A DNA stretch of 49,627 nucleotides from Blautia sp. (GTDB lineage: Bacteria; Bacillota; Clostridia; Lachnospirales; Lachnospiraceae), in contig JAFVGK010000058.1 in NCBI GenBank assembly GCA_017475035.1, positions 1-49,627 of the forward strand, read 5' to 3'. Position 1 is the stretch's first letter. Every line of letters starts with the position of its first letter. The notes beneath the pieces are model-generated. The model was given only the letters and a program-made list of their open reading frames with translations, did no database searches and was not told the DNA's origin. Positions 9,567 to 16,841 of this stretch are shown here, one piece after another. A program made the position numbers and the translations under genes.

Positions 9567-9596
9567 CGGATCAGCTTCGCGCGGAGCTGCTCTCGC
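9567..9596. repeat. Short repeat D, copy 1
   Basis: CGGATC, GCGGAG and TGCTCTCGC recur in the same order and spacing at 11041-11070 (22 of 30 bases without gaps). The copy carries its own inverted repeat CAGCT/AGCTG. The two copies bracket the binding-protein gene. Confidence 0.45.
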
Positions 9597-9723
9597 GTCT
9601 CGTCTCCCGACCCGGTCGTTGCAAAACGCATCCTAAAGGACGCCTGCGGTGTGCCGCTGGCATGCAGCAGCCTACAGCCACTCAGAATCCGCTGGCTATT
9701 ATTCAGTTAAAGCAAATAGGTTA

Positions 9724-9753
9724 TTGACAGTCATCCGTCATTAGTGGTAAAAT
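9724..9753 (+). promoter_or_regulatory. Promoter of the maltodextrin-type importer
   Basis: TTGACA, 18-base spacer, TAAAAT, 55 bases before the binding-protein start. Confidence 0.75.
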
Positions 9754-9807
9754 CCAGTTACAGAAACTTGTCAATCTTATGCAAAACATCTAAAGGAGGA
9801 AAAAGAG

Positions 9808-11022
9808 ATGAGAAAAAGGGTAATGACAGCTTTGGCTGCAGCAGCAGCTGTTTCTCTGATTGTTTGCGCACAAGCCTCTGCCGATGAGATTAAGGTGTGG
9901 GTTGCGGACAACACAGTCGAGTTTACGAAAGCACAGACCGAAGCTTTTAAAGAAGCATACCCGGATTTTGCAGATTATGACATTACGGTAGAGCCCGTAG
10001 GCGAGGGTGATGCTGCAGGAAACATGATCACCGACGTTTCTGCAGGCGCGGATATTTTTGTTTTTGCACAGGATCAGATCGCCCGTCTGGTTACGGCAGG
10101 AGCCCTGGAGGAGGTCGCTCCGGACAATGTAGAAGCCGTTGTTGCCGACAATGATGCCGGCGCTGTCGGAGCAGCTACTGTAGGCGAGACGCTTTATGCT
10201 TATCCGATGACCTCTGACAACGGTTATTTCCTGTATTATGACAAGAGCGTCGTTTCCGATCCTTCCACACTGGAAGGCATTATCGCGGATTGTGAAGCAG
10301 CAGGAAAGAATTTCTACATGGAGATTAACTCCGGCTGGTATCAGACCGCTTTCTTCTTCGGCACAGGCGCCGAGCTGACATATGATACCGATGATTCCGG
10401 TAATTTCACCGCCTGCAATGCTTCTTACGCGTCTGACGCAGGCCTTGTCGCCTTAAAAAAGATGATCGAGCTGAAAGCTTCCACGGCCTTCCAGAATGGT
10501 TCCGCAGTCGGCGAGGCAACAAAGGTTGGCGCCATTGTTGACGGTACCTGGGACAGCTCCGCTGCTCAGGATCTTTTCGGTGAAAACTATGCCTGCGCTA
10601 AGCTTCCGACATTCACAGGCGCTGACGGAGAAATCTATCAGATGAGCGGTTTCGGCGGATTCAAGCTCCTTGGAGTAAAGCCGCAGGAGGACATGGATAA
10701 GCTGGACGCCTGCGACGCCCTTGCATCCTTCCTTTCCAGCGGTGATGTACAGCTTGCCCGCTATGAGGCGGTAGGCTGGGGTCCCTCCAATCTCGAAGCT
10801 CAGAAGAGCGATATTGTACAGGCAGACGTAGCGCTTTCCGCTCTGGCTGAGCAGCTTGCCTATACAGTACCGCAGGGCCAGTATCCCGGTGAATACTGGA
10901 CGCTTGCTACTTCCCTTGGCGACAGCATCATCAGTGGTGAGTTGACTCCTGATACTTCTGATGATGATCTGATGGCAGTATTACAGAAATTTGAAGACAC
11001 CTGCCGTTCCTACGCCGAATAA
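9808..11022 (+). CDS. Extracellular sugar-binding protein of a maltose/maltodextrin-type ABC importer
   Basis: Solute-binding protein of 404 residues, family 1 (MalE-like). The mature N-terminus begins EIKVWVADN and is followed by a TEAFKEAYP helix and GADIFVFAQDQIARL, typical of maltodextrin-binding proteins. The signal peptide has a hydrophobic core at about residues 7-21 and a signal peptidase I-like AQASA|DE site. The only upstream Cys sits in SLIVC, a poor lipobox, which is unusual because Gram-positive binding proteins are normally lipid-anchored. It is the first gene of the cluster. A long hairpin separates it from the permease genes, which would favour excess binding protein. The exact sugar cannot be read from sequence. 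Confidence 0.88.
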   Translation: MRKRVMTALAAAAAVSLIVCAQASADEIKVWVADNTVEFTKAQTEAFKEAYPDFADYDITVEPVGEGDAAGNMITDVSAGADIFVFAQDQIARLVTAGALEEVAPDNVEAVVADNDAGAVGAATVGETLYAYPMTSDNGYFLYYDKSVVSDPSTLEGIIADCEAAGKNFYMEINSGWYQTAFFFGTGAELTYDTDDSGNFTACNASYASDAGLVALKKMIELKASTAFQNGSAVGEATKVGAIVDGTWDSSAAQDLFGENYACAKLPTFTGADGEIYQMSGFGGFKLLGVKPQEDMDKLDACDALASFLSSGDVQLARYEAVGWGPSNLEAQKSDIVQADVALSALAEQLAYTVPQGQYPGEYWTLATSLGDSIISGELTPDTSDDDLMAVLQKFEDTCRSYAE

Positions 11023-11040
11023 AGAAGCTGCTGTTTTTTT

Positions 11041-11080
11041 CGGATCGATTCGCGGCGGAGTTGCTCTCGCCTGAATCATA
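11041..11080. repeat. Short repeat D, copy 2, joined to a repeat C end
   Basis: Bases 11041-11070 match 9567-9596. Bases 11068-11080 (CGCCTGAATCATA) are the reverse complement of the first 13 bases of the repeat C family found at 16694-16722, 23221-23249 and 46540-46554. Confidence 0.4.
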
Positions 11081-11146
11081 TAATAAATATGATAAAGAAT
11101 AAAAGGAAAGCAAACGCTTAGTTTACACCTTTCCGTGACTTCTTTT

Positions 11147-11203
11147 GAAGCTGTCATGAAATGATTTTTGCGTCTTGCCGCAACAGTTTTTCATGGCAGC
11201 TTC
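11147..11203 (+). terminator. Hairpin between malE-like and malF-like genes (attenuator or mRNA-stabilising stem)
   Basis: GAAGCTGTCATGAA pairs with TTCATGGCAGCTTC (one G-U) around a 29-base loop. Only a weak T-rich tail follows, so read-through into the permease genes is expected. A stem here would raise binding protein over permease. Confidence 0.6.
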
Positions 11204-11362
11204 ATTGTTTACACAAGCAGAAACAGAAACAGATCGATAAGGAAAACTGTCTCATTTATATCAAACATAGGAAGCAGATAAAAACGGCGCGTACGGGATC
11301 CTGCCGTAAACGGATTCCGTACCGTCTGCTGTTTGAACGGATGCTTGGGAGGGACTTCAACC

Positions 11363-12724
11363 ATGTTAACCTTTTTTTCTTCCCTCGGTAAAGATCTGAA
11401 GGATATCTTTGTCACCTTCATCGATGGTGACGGTAAGACCAGATTATCCTATCTGATCTTTGGCTATGGACCGCTGCGCAGGGGGCAGACAGCCAAGGGA
11501 CTTGCTTTTCTGGCCTGTGAGGCGGCTTTTATCTGGTACATGATCGTCTTTGGGTGGACGTACCTGAGCAAATTCAATACCCTTGGCACCGTAGAGACGA
11601 CGAAGCAGAATCGTGTGACAGTCTATGGTGACAACAGCTTTCTGATTCTTTTATTCGGACTTCTGACGATTATTCTGATCGTACTTTTTATCTTTGTCTG
11701 GAGAATGAATCTTCGCGAAAACAGAAATGAAGAGCTGCTCTTAAGACAGGGGAAAAAGCTTCCTTCCAACAGGAAGGTTCTGGGTTCCCTTCTTGACAGC
11801 AATTTTGACAAGACTCTGCTGGCGCTGCCGGTGCTGGGAATCTTTGTTTTTACGGTGCTGCCGATTCTGTTTATGATCTGTGTCGCTTTTACCAATTACG
11901 ATAAAGCGCATCAGTCGCCTACGAACCTGTTTACCTGGGTTGGCCTGGCTAACTTCAAAGAGGTTCTGGCTTTCGGAAGCTCGGATTTTGCGTCTACTTT
12001 CCTGGCTGTTCTTGGATGGACCCTGGCCTGGGCTTTCTTCGCCACCTTCCTGGATTATTTTCTTGGAATGGCAGTGGCAATTCTGATCAATAAGAAGGGA
12101 ATCAGATTTAAAAAACTCTGGCGGACGATCCTTGTTCTTACGATCGCCGTGCCGCAGTTTGTTTCTTTGCTGTATGTTTATAAAATGTTTACCAATGATG
12201 GTCTGATCAATGGCTATCTGATGAAGTGGGGGTGGATTCAGAATCCTATCCCGTTCTGGTCTGATCCGATGCTGGCAAGGATTACGATTATCGTTGTCAA
12301 TATCTGGATCGGTATTCCGTACATGATGCTGATCGCTACAGGTCTTTTGATGAATATCCCGGAGGATCTGTATGAGAGCGCCAGGATTGACGGAGCTACG
12401 CCATGGCAGATGTTCTGGCACATTACTCTGCCTTATATGCTCTTTGTCACAGGACCCTTCCTGCTTACGCAGTTTACCGGCAACCTGAATAACTTTAACG
12501 TCATTTATCTTCTGACCAGAGGACAGCCTCAGTCCATGAAGATGGCGGCAAACGCCGGGCGGACAGACCTTTTGGTTACCTGGCTGTATAAGATGACTGT
12601 CACGGACACCAACTATAAGATGGCGGCTGTCATCGGTATCATGGTATTCCTTGTCACCGCCATCATCTCGCTGGTTGTTTACAATATGCTTCCGTCTGTC
12701 AAGGATGAAGGGGGGTTCCAGTGA
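11363..12724 (+). CDS. Sugar ABC transporter permease, MalF type
   Basis: Membrane permease of 453 residues. Two extra N-terminal hydrophobic segments (in KGLAFLACEAAFIWYM and the NSFLILLFGLL region) precede the six-helix core, giving the eight-segment plan of MalF. The EAA loop that contacts the ATPase reads EDLYESARIDGATPWQMF. GGGAGGGA at 11347-11354, 8 bases upstream, selects ATG 11363; the frame is open 30 bases further to a TTG, which lacks a site. Its stop overlaps the start of the second permease (TGATG). No ATP-binding subunit is encoded here, so a shared MsmX/MalK-type ATPase elsewhere is probably used (inference). Confidence 0.9.
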   Translation: MLTFFSSLGKDLKDIFVTFIDGDGKTRLSYLIFGYGPLRRGQTAKGLAFLACEAAFIWYMIVFGWTYLSKFNTLGTVETTKQNRVTVYGDNSFLILLFGLLTIILIVLFIFVWRMNLRENRNEELLLRQGKKLPSNRKVLGSLLDSNFDKTLLALPVLGIFVFTVLPILFMICVAFTNYDKAHQSPTNLFTWVGLANFKEVLAFGSSDFASTFLAVLGWTLAWAFFATFLDYFLGMAVAILINKKGIRFKKLWRTILVLTIAVPQFVSLLYVYKMFTNDGLINGYLMKWGWIQNPIPFWSDPMLARITIIVVNIWIGIPYMMLIATGLLMNIPEDLYESARIDGATPWQMFWHITLPYMLFVTGPFLLTQFTGNLNNFNVIYLLTRGQPQSMKMAANAGRTDLLVTWLYKMTVTDTNYKMAAVIGIMVFLVTAIISLVVYNMLPSVKDEGGFQ

Positions 12725-13602
12725 TGGAGAAAAAGACAGCTTCCATGAAAGGAAAACAAAAAAGGGGGAATATTGCCGCCTATATCGTCCTGATCCTGAT
12801 CAGCATTATCTGGCTTTTCCCGTTCTTCGGGCTGATCATGCAGAGCTTCCGGTCCTATGATCCGGCAGTAGAGTACGGTGGTATGGTGGACTATATTATT
12901 CCCAAACATTTTTCGCTGGATAATTATCGTTTCCTGCTCTCGGGTGAGACAAATTTTCTGACCTGGTATAAAAACACCTTGATTATCGCGGTCTGTGTAG
13001 CCCTCCTTCAGACGATTATCGTGTTGTGTGTGAGCTATGCGCTCTCCAGAATGCGTTTTAAAGGAAGAACGTTTCTCATGCGGTTCTGGCTGATCCTTGG
13101 CATGTTCCCGGGATTTTTAACCATGATCTGCCTGTATTTCCTTCTGAAGCAGTTCGGTCTGACTCAGGCAGGGGCCGTGCCTGGCCTGATTCTGATTTCG
13201 GTGGCCAGCTCCGGGATGGGATATTATGTCTGCAAAGGGTATTTTGATACACTTCCGATCGCCCTTGATGAGGCAGCCAGAATCGACGGTGCTTCCAGAG
13301 CAAGAATATTCTTTATTCTGACGATTCCGCTTTCAAAACCGATCATCATCTATACGGCGTTGGTAGCGTTCATGGCTCCATGGTGTGACTATGTATTCGC
13401 TTCCTATGTTGCCTTTGGCCATGACAAGAGCTATAACGTTGCTGTCGCTTTGACACGCTGGGTCTGGACCAATGACTATCAGGGATATTTCACCCGATTC
13501 TGCGCAGGCGGGATCCTGATTGCGGTTCCCGTGACACTGCTGTTTATGTTCCTTCAGAAATATTATGTGGAAGGCGTAACCGGCGGAGCAGTAAAAGGAT
13601 AA
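12724..13602 (+). CDS. Sugar ABC transporter permease, MalG type
   Basis: Inner-membrane permease of 292 residues with about six hydrophobic segments, the first at residues 16-38. The EAA loop reads ALDEAARIDGASRARIFF, placing it in the binding-protein-dependent permease family. A large extracytoplasmic region follows segment one, as in MalG. ATG 12724 overlaps the malF-type stop, with a GGGGGG site 8 bases before it; a GTG at 12721 is the alternative. It is the last gene of the importer: a strong terminator follows and the next gene is on the other strand. Confidence 0.9.
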   Translation: MEKKTASMKGKQKRGNIAAYIVLILISIIWLFPFFGLIMQSFRSYDPAVEYGGMVDYIIPKHFSLDNYRFLLSGETNFLTWYKNTLIIAVCVALLQTIIVLCVSYALSRMRFKGRTFLMRFWLILGMFPGFLTMICLYFLLKQFGLTQAGAVPGLILISVASSGMGYYVCKGYFDTLPIALDEAARIDGASRARIFFILTIPLSKPIIIYTALVAFMAPWCDYVFASYVAFGHDKSYNVAVALTRWVWTNDYQGYFTRFCAGGILIAVPVTLLFMFLQKYYVEGVTGGAVKG

Positions 13603-13625
13603 GATGATCTTGCCCCTGCCATACA

Positions 13626-13666
13626 AAAGCGCCATCCGGAAACGAGTTTTTTCCGGATGGCGCTTT
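13626..13666. terminator. Bidirectional terminator between malG-like gene and aroA
   Basis: AAAGCGCCATCCGGAAA pairs perfectly with TTTCCGGATGGCGCTTT around a 7-base loop (13643-13649). A and T runs on both sides serve the two convergent transcripts. Confidence 0.92.
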
Positions 13667-13694
13667 CTGTTTCTTTATGACTTTGGACCGTTTT

Positions 13695-14978
13695 TTAAGA
13701 TTCGCTTAATTTATTGAGATGGTCATAAAAATCCGGATAGGAGATTTTCACGCAGTCGGCTCCTTTGATCTTTTGATCTCCTTCACAGACAGTGCCGGCA
13801 ACCGCAAAGGACATGGCAATGCGATGGTCGAGGCAGGAGTCGATGATGCCTCCGTGTAAAGGCTTTCCTCCCTGAATAATCATACCGTCTTCGGTGGGAA
13901 CGACATCTGCTCCCATGGCTGCCAGTCCGTTCGTGACGGAAATGATGCGGTCGGATTCTTTTACTCTCAGTTCCTTCGCATCACGGATGATGGTTTTTCC
14001 TTCAGCAAAAGCTGCCAGGACCGCAAGCATGGGAAGCTCATCAATGAGAGACGGAATAATATCTCCTTCTATGACTGTTCCCTTAAGGGAACTGGTTCGT
14101 ACCAGAAGATCCGCGTAAGGCTCTGCTTCATCATTTCTGTTCAGAACAGTAATATCGGCGCCCATCTCCCTCAGTACACGCAGCATACCGTCTCTGGTCG
14201 GATTCATTCCGACTGCTTTTAACAGGATTTCGCTTTCGGGCGTAATGAGTCCTGCGGCCAGAAAATAAGCGGCAGAGGAGATATCTCCCGGAACCATAAT
14301 ATCCCTTGCGGTCAATACCGGTTCAGGCGCTATTGCGGCTGTACGGTTTTGGGTCGTCACCTTTGCGCCAAAGCTGTTCAGCATGACCTCGGTATGATTG
14401 CGGGAAACGACAGGCTCTGCTACGGAGGTTTCCCCATCGGCATACATGCCCGCGAAAAGAATACAGGATTTTACCTGAGCGGAGGCGATGGGAGAGTGGT
14501 AAGTGATTGCATGAAGAGGGAACGTCCTTCCCGAGAGGAGGAGAGGCAGCTTTGCTTCCCCGCTTACACTTTTTATTTCCGCCCCCATCTGTGTCAGCGG
14601 CTCCATAATCCGTTTCATCGGTCTGGCACGCAGCGAAGCATCCCCGTCAATCTGACTGTCAAATCTCTGTCCTGCAAGGATACCGCTCATCAGCCGTGTC
14701 GTCGTCCCGCTGTTTCCGGCGTCAAGAATTGCTTTCGGAGGCATTAATCCATGCAGTCCTTTTCCATGGACCAGTATCTCATCAGATCTTTGTTCTATCT
14801 GAATCCCCATTTTCCGAAAACAGGATATGGTGGACAGGCAATCCGCGCCTGTCAGGAAATGCCGGATCCTTGTCGTTCCTGCTGCAAGAGATCCGATCAT
14901 AATCGCGCGGTGGGAGATCGATTTATCTCCCGGAATATCTATTTCGCCCCGAAGCCGGGTTTGCTTTTTAATTATCAT
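13695..14978 (-). CDS. aroA: 3-phosphoshikimate 1-carboxyvinyltransferase (EPSP synthase)
   Basis: Sixth step of the shikimate pathway: joins shikimate-3-phosphate and PEP. The 427-residue length is the family norm. Diagnostic motifs are GDKSISHRA near the N-terminus, GNSGTTTRLMSG (PEP-binding loop), DELPMLAVLA and LRVKESDRI. ATG 14978 is used because GAGG lies about 6 bases upstream. The frame is open to 15092 but the extra residues are not part of the family. It follows tyrA on the same strand after a 410-base spacer filled with dispersed repeats; no promoter was recognised in the spacer, so co-transcription with tyrA is possible. Confidence 0.95.
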   Translation of the reverse strand: MIIKKQTRLRGEIDIPGDKSISHRAIMIGSLAAGTTRIRHFLTGADCLSTISCFRKMGIQIEQRSDEILVHGKGLHGLMPPKAILDAGNSGTTTRLMSGILAGQRFDSQIDGDASLRARPMKRIMEPLTQMGAEIKSVSGEAKLPLLLSGRTFPLHAITYHSPIASAQVKSCILFAGMYADGETSVAEPVVSRNHTEVMLNSFGAKVTTQNRTAAIAPEPVLTARDIMVPGDISSAAYFLAAGLITPESEILLKAVGMNPTRDGMLRVLREMGADITVLNRNDEAEPYADLLVRTSSLKGTVIEGDIIPSLIDELPMLAVLAAFAEGKTIIRDAKELRVKESDRIISVTNGLAAMGADVVPTEDGMIIQGGKPLHGGIIDSCLDHRIAMSFAVAGTVCEGDQKIKGADCVKISYPDFYDHLNKLSES

Positions 14979-15165
14979 ATGAAACCTCATTGGCCCGAAT
15001 TTCTTGCCTGTTCTTTCAATTTCTGACTCTGTCCTTAGCTGTGTGAGTGTTTCAACGGTCAGGATACAATCACAGATCTTCCGGCCGGACACCGGATATT
15101 CAGCCGAATATCCGAACCATTTTTTTTATTCAGGAGCTGTACAAAAATAAACCCATAAGATGGCA

Positions 15166-15262
15166 CAGGATAAATCCGTCAAGGCAAGGCGGCGGAAGGA
15201 GCCGCAAGCGGGCTAAAGCGACCGGCAGCAGCGCAGTCCGGGCGGATTTTGATGCGCCAGAT
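15166..15262. repeat. Dispersed repeat A, copy 2
   Basis: Same order of landmarks as 18-113 (CAGGATAAATC, CAAGGCGG, CGCAGT, GATTTTGATGCG) over nearly identical length. Ends are less clearly inverted than in copy 1. It abuts repeat B, forming a composite of about 215 bases. Confidence 0.6.
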
Positions 15263-15273
15263 ATAAAGGTATG

Positions 15274-15380
15274 GTATGCGCACGAATTTACAGCGGAATT
15301 ATGCCGCTTGCAGCGGCGTAAATCCGGCGCAGTAAGCGAATCAAAATGCAGGCATTTCATTCGTTTACTAAAATTATTAC
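15274..15380 (+). repeat. Dispersed repeat B, copy 1, two-hairpin element
   Basis: Matches the reverse complement of 29907-30011 over about 105 bases at roughly 80 percent by eye. It begins GTATGCGCACG and ends TTCGTTTACT. It contains two nested stems: ATTTAC/GTAAAT enclosing GCCGC/GCGGC, then AGTAAGCGAA/TTCGTTTACT enclosing AAATGC/GCATTT. Confidence 0.75.
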
Positions 15381-15388
15381 TCAGATCC

Positions 15389-16480
15389 TTAACGTACATA
15401 TGTGATATAATTCCGCTTCTGTAAAAGAGCCAGTCCTCTCTCCATGGAATCTTTTTCGTAAAACTCGATTTTCAGCACGCCTTGCTCGAACTCTCTGTTA
15501 TGGATGATCCCGATATTCTTGATGCTGATTCCGTCCATGGCCAGAATGGTTGCGATGGCTGCAATACCGCCCGCCTCATCCGCTATGTCTACAAAAACGA
15601 CATGGGCTTTTCCGATCATGCCTTGATGATCCACATCGATTGAATCCCTGTAATTTCTGGAGCTTTCAAACATCTGATAAATGAACCCCCCGTTCTTTTC
15701 GTCAACCTGACAGCGAATCTGTACCAGCATCCGTATATAGGCGTCCAATACCGCAGAGATATTCTTCTGATTTTCTTCACAGATCTGCTGCCACATCTCC
15801 GGAGAAGAAGAAGCGATGCGGGTAATATCCCGGAAACCTCCCGCTGCAATCATTTTCATAATCTGAGAATCATTATCCAGCTCCTTTACCAGGTTTACAA
15901 GAGAAGAAGCGATCAGATGAGGCAGATGGCTGATGCCGGCAACGGCAAAATCATGCTCTTCACAGGTCAGAACCATCGGGATTGCTCCAATCGAGGCGAT
16001 CAGGTCATTGAAGGCGGATAAAACGTCCAGGCTGACTTCTCCTCCGGGAGTCAGTATATAGTAAGCGTTTTCCAAAAGCCGGTCCGTTGCATACTCATAT
16101 CCGGAGTGCTCGGAACCTGCCATCGGATGTCCTCCGATAAACCGGTCTTCCAGTCCCAGTTCATTTACCTTCTGATGGATCACGCCTTTCACGCTTCCCA
16201 CATCTGTTATAATGGCTCCGGGTTTCAGCAGCTTTCCAAGTGTCTCCAGATGAGCAAGGTTATATTCAACCGGAGCACATAAAAAAATCACGTCACACTC
16301 AGAAAATCTCGGATCATTCTCCTCACAGGCTACATCAATGACCCCTTCAGCATGAGCATTTGCCAGAGCTTCCGATGAACGGTTGTAAGCATAGATATCA
16401 AACTCAGGGTGGACTCTTCGAAACGTTTTGGCGATCGATCCTCCGATCAGACCAAGCCCGATAATCCCTATCGTTTTCAT
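15389..16480 (-). CDS. tyrA: Prephenate dehydrogenase with C-terminal ACT domain
   Basis: NAD(P)-dependent oxidative decarboxylation of prephenate to 4-hydroxyphenylpyruvate, toward tyrosine. The 363-residue protein begins with the Rossmann motif GLGLIGGS. It then has the family hallmark GGHPMAGSEHSGY, which includes the catalytic and substrate-binding histidines. The last 70 residues (AGGIAAIATILAMDGISI and onward) look like an ACT regulatory domain, so feedback by tyrosine is plausible. GGGGAA precedes the ATG. It has its own promoter 135 bases upstream and is followed by repeats and aroA. Confidence 0.95.
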   Translation of the reverse strand: MKTIGIIGLGLIGGSIAKTFRRVHPEFDIYAYNRSSEALANAHAEGVIDVACEENDPRFSECDVIFLCAPVEYNLAHLETLGKLLKPGAIITDVGSVKGVIHQKVNELGLEDRFIGGHPMAGSEHSGYEYATDRLLENAYYILTPGGEVSLDVLSAFNDLIASIGAIPMVLTCEEHDFAVAGISHLPHLIASSLVNLVKELDNDSQIMKMIAAGGFRDITRIASSSPEMWQQICEENQKNISAVLDAYIRMLVQIRCQVDEKNGGFIYQMFESSRNYRDSIDVDHQGMIGKAHVVFVDIADEAGGIAAIATILAMDGISIKNIGIIHNREFEQGVLKIEFYEKDSMERGLALLQKRNYITYVR

Positions 16481-16614
16481 GGATTCCCCTTTCTTTTACT
16501 AAGGATTGCCACGTAAATAAACGGGTCAATTCTCGCGGCTATCCTAAAGACCTGTAAACAATCTTTCTTAGTCATACGATGACTGACAGCGTGAAACAGT
16601 CCTTTTTGAAATGT

Positions 16615-16643
16615 ATTGTAAATTAGCCCGGTCAAAAAGTCAA
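16615..16643 (-). promoter_or_regulatory. Promoter of tyrA
   Basis: On the minus strand TTGACT, 17-base spacer, TACAAT, leaving a leader of about 130 bases before the tyrA ATG. Confidence 0.75.
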
Positions 16644-16693
16644 ATCCGAAAGTGACGCATTCCACAAAAAATATCAGCTGCCTCGAGCTCCTT

Positions 16694-16722
16694 TTTCATG
16701 ACATTTTGCCGCCTGAATCATA
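16694..16722 (-). repeat. Dispersed repeat C, copy on minus strand
   Basis: Reverse complement reads TATGATTCAGGCGGCAAAA followed by TGTCATGAAA, matching 23221-23249 at all but about four positions and 46540-46554 at 15 of 15. Confidence 0.6.
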
Positions 16723-16779
16723 GAACTGCGAGGACTGAAGGATGACTGAACCTATTTTCTTATAAACGCAAAATTACAC

Positions 16780-16808
16780 TTGAAAGTGAGGAGGAATTTT
16801 AGTACAAT
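16780..16808 (+). promoter_or_regulatory. Promoter of the FusA2-like gene
   Basis: TTGAAA, exactly 17 bases, TACAAT. The leader is only about 25 bases and carries GGGAGG before ATG 16842. An AGGAGG inside the spacer is not used for translation. Confidence 0.8.
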
Positions 16809-16841
16809 GTGACCATATAAGACTTACAGGGAGGTTTTCAA

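Larger units (their letters stand above)
9456..9807. other. Intergenic region pckA to malE-like gene
   Basis: In order it holds the pckA terminator, a G+C-rich block with a short repeat (9567-9596) also found after the binding-protein gene, the malE-like promoter, and the AAAGGAGG site at 9791-9798. No coding region was recognised. Confidence 0.7.
11023..11362. other. Intergenic region between binding protein and permease genes
   Basis: Contains short repeat D copy 2 with a TATGATTCAGGCG-like end, a long hairpin (11147-11203), and the permease ribosome binding site. GTTTACAC occurs at 11121-11128 and a near copy at 11207. AGCAAACGCTTA at 11110-11121 loosely resembles a catabolite or LacI-family operator, but this is weak. 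No gene seen. Confidence 0.6.
14979..15388. other. tyrA-aroA spacer filled with dispersed repeats
   Basis: Holds repeat A (15166-15262) directly followed by repeat B (15274-15380). The remainder (14979-15165) shows no gene or clear promoter on the minus strand. Confidence 0.6.
16481..16841. other. Divergent intergenic region tyrA / FusA2-like gene
   Basis: Contains the tyrA promoter (minus), a 134-base tyrA leader with a short palindrome GTCATACGATGAC, one copy of repeat C, and the FusA2-like promoter (plus). A 62-codon minus-strand frame at 16477-16665 overlaps the promoter and has no convincing site, so it is not called. Confidence 0.6.

Noticed and set aside
16477-16665. Small 62-codon minus-strand gene upstream of tyrA
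   Set aside because: It contains the tyrA -35/-10 region and lacks a ribosome binding site, so it is leader and promoter DNA.
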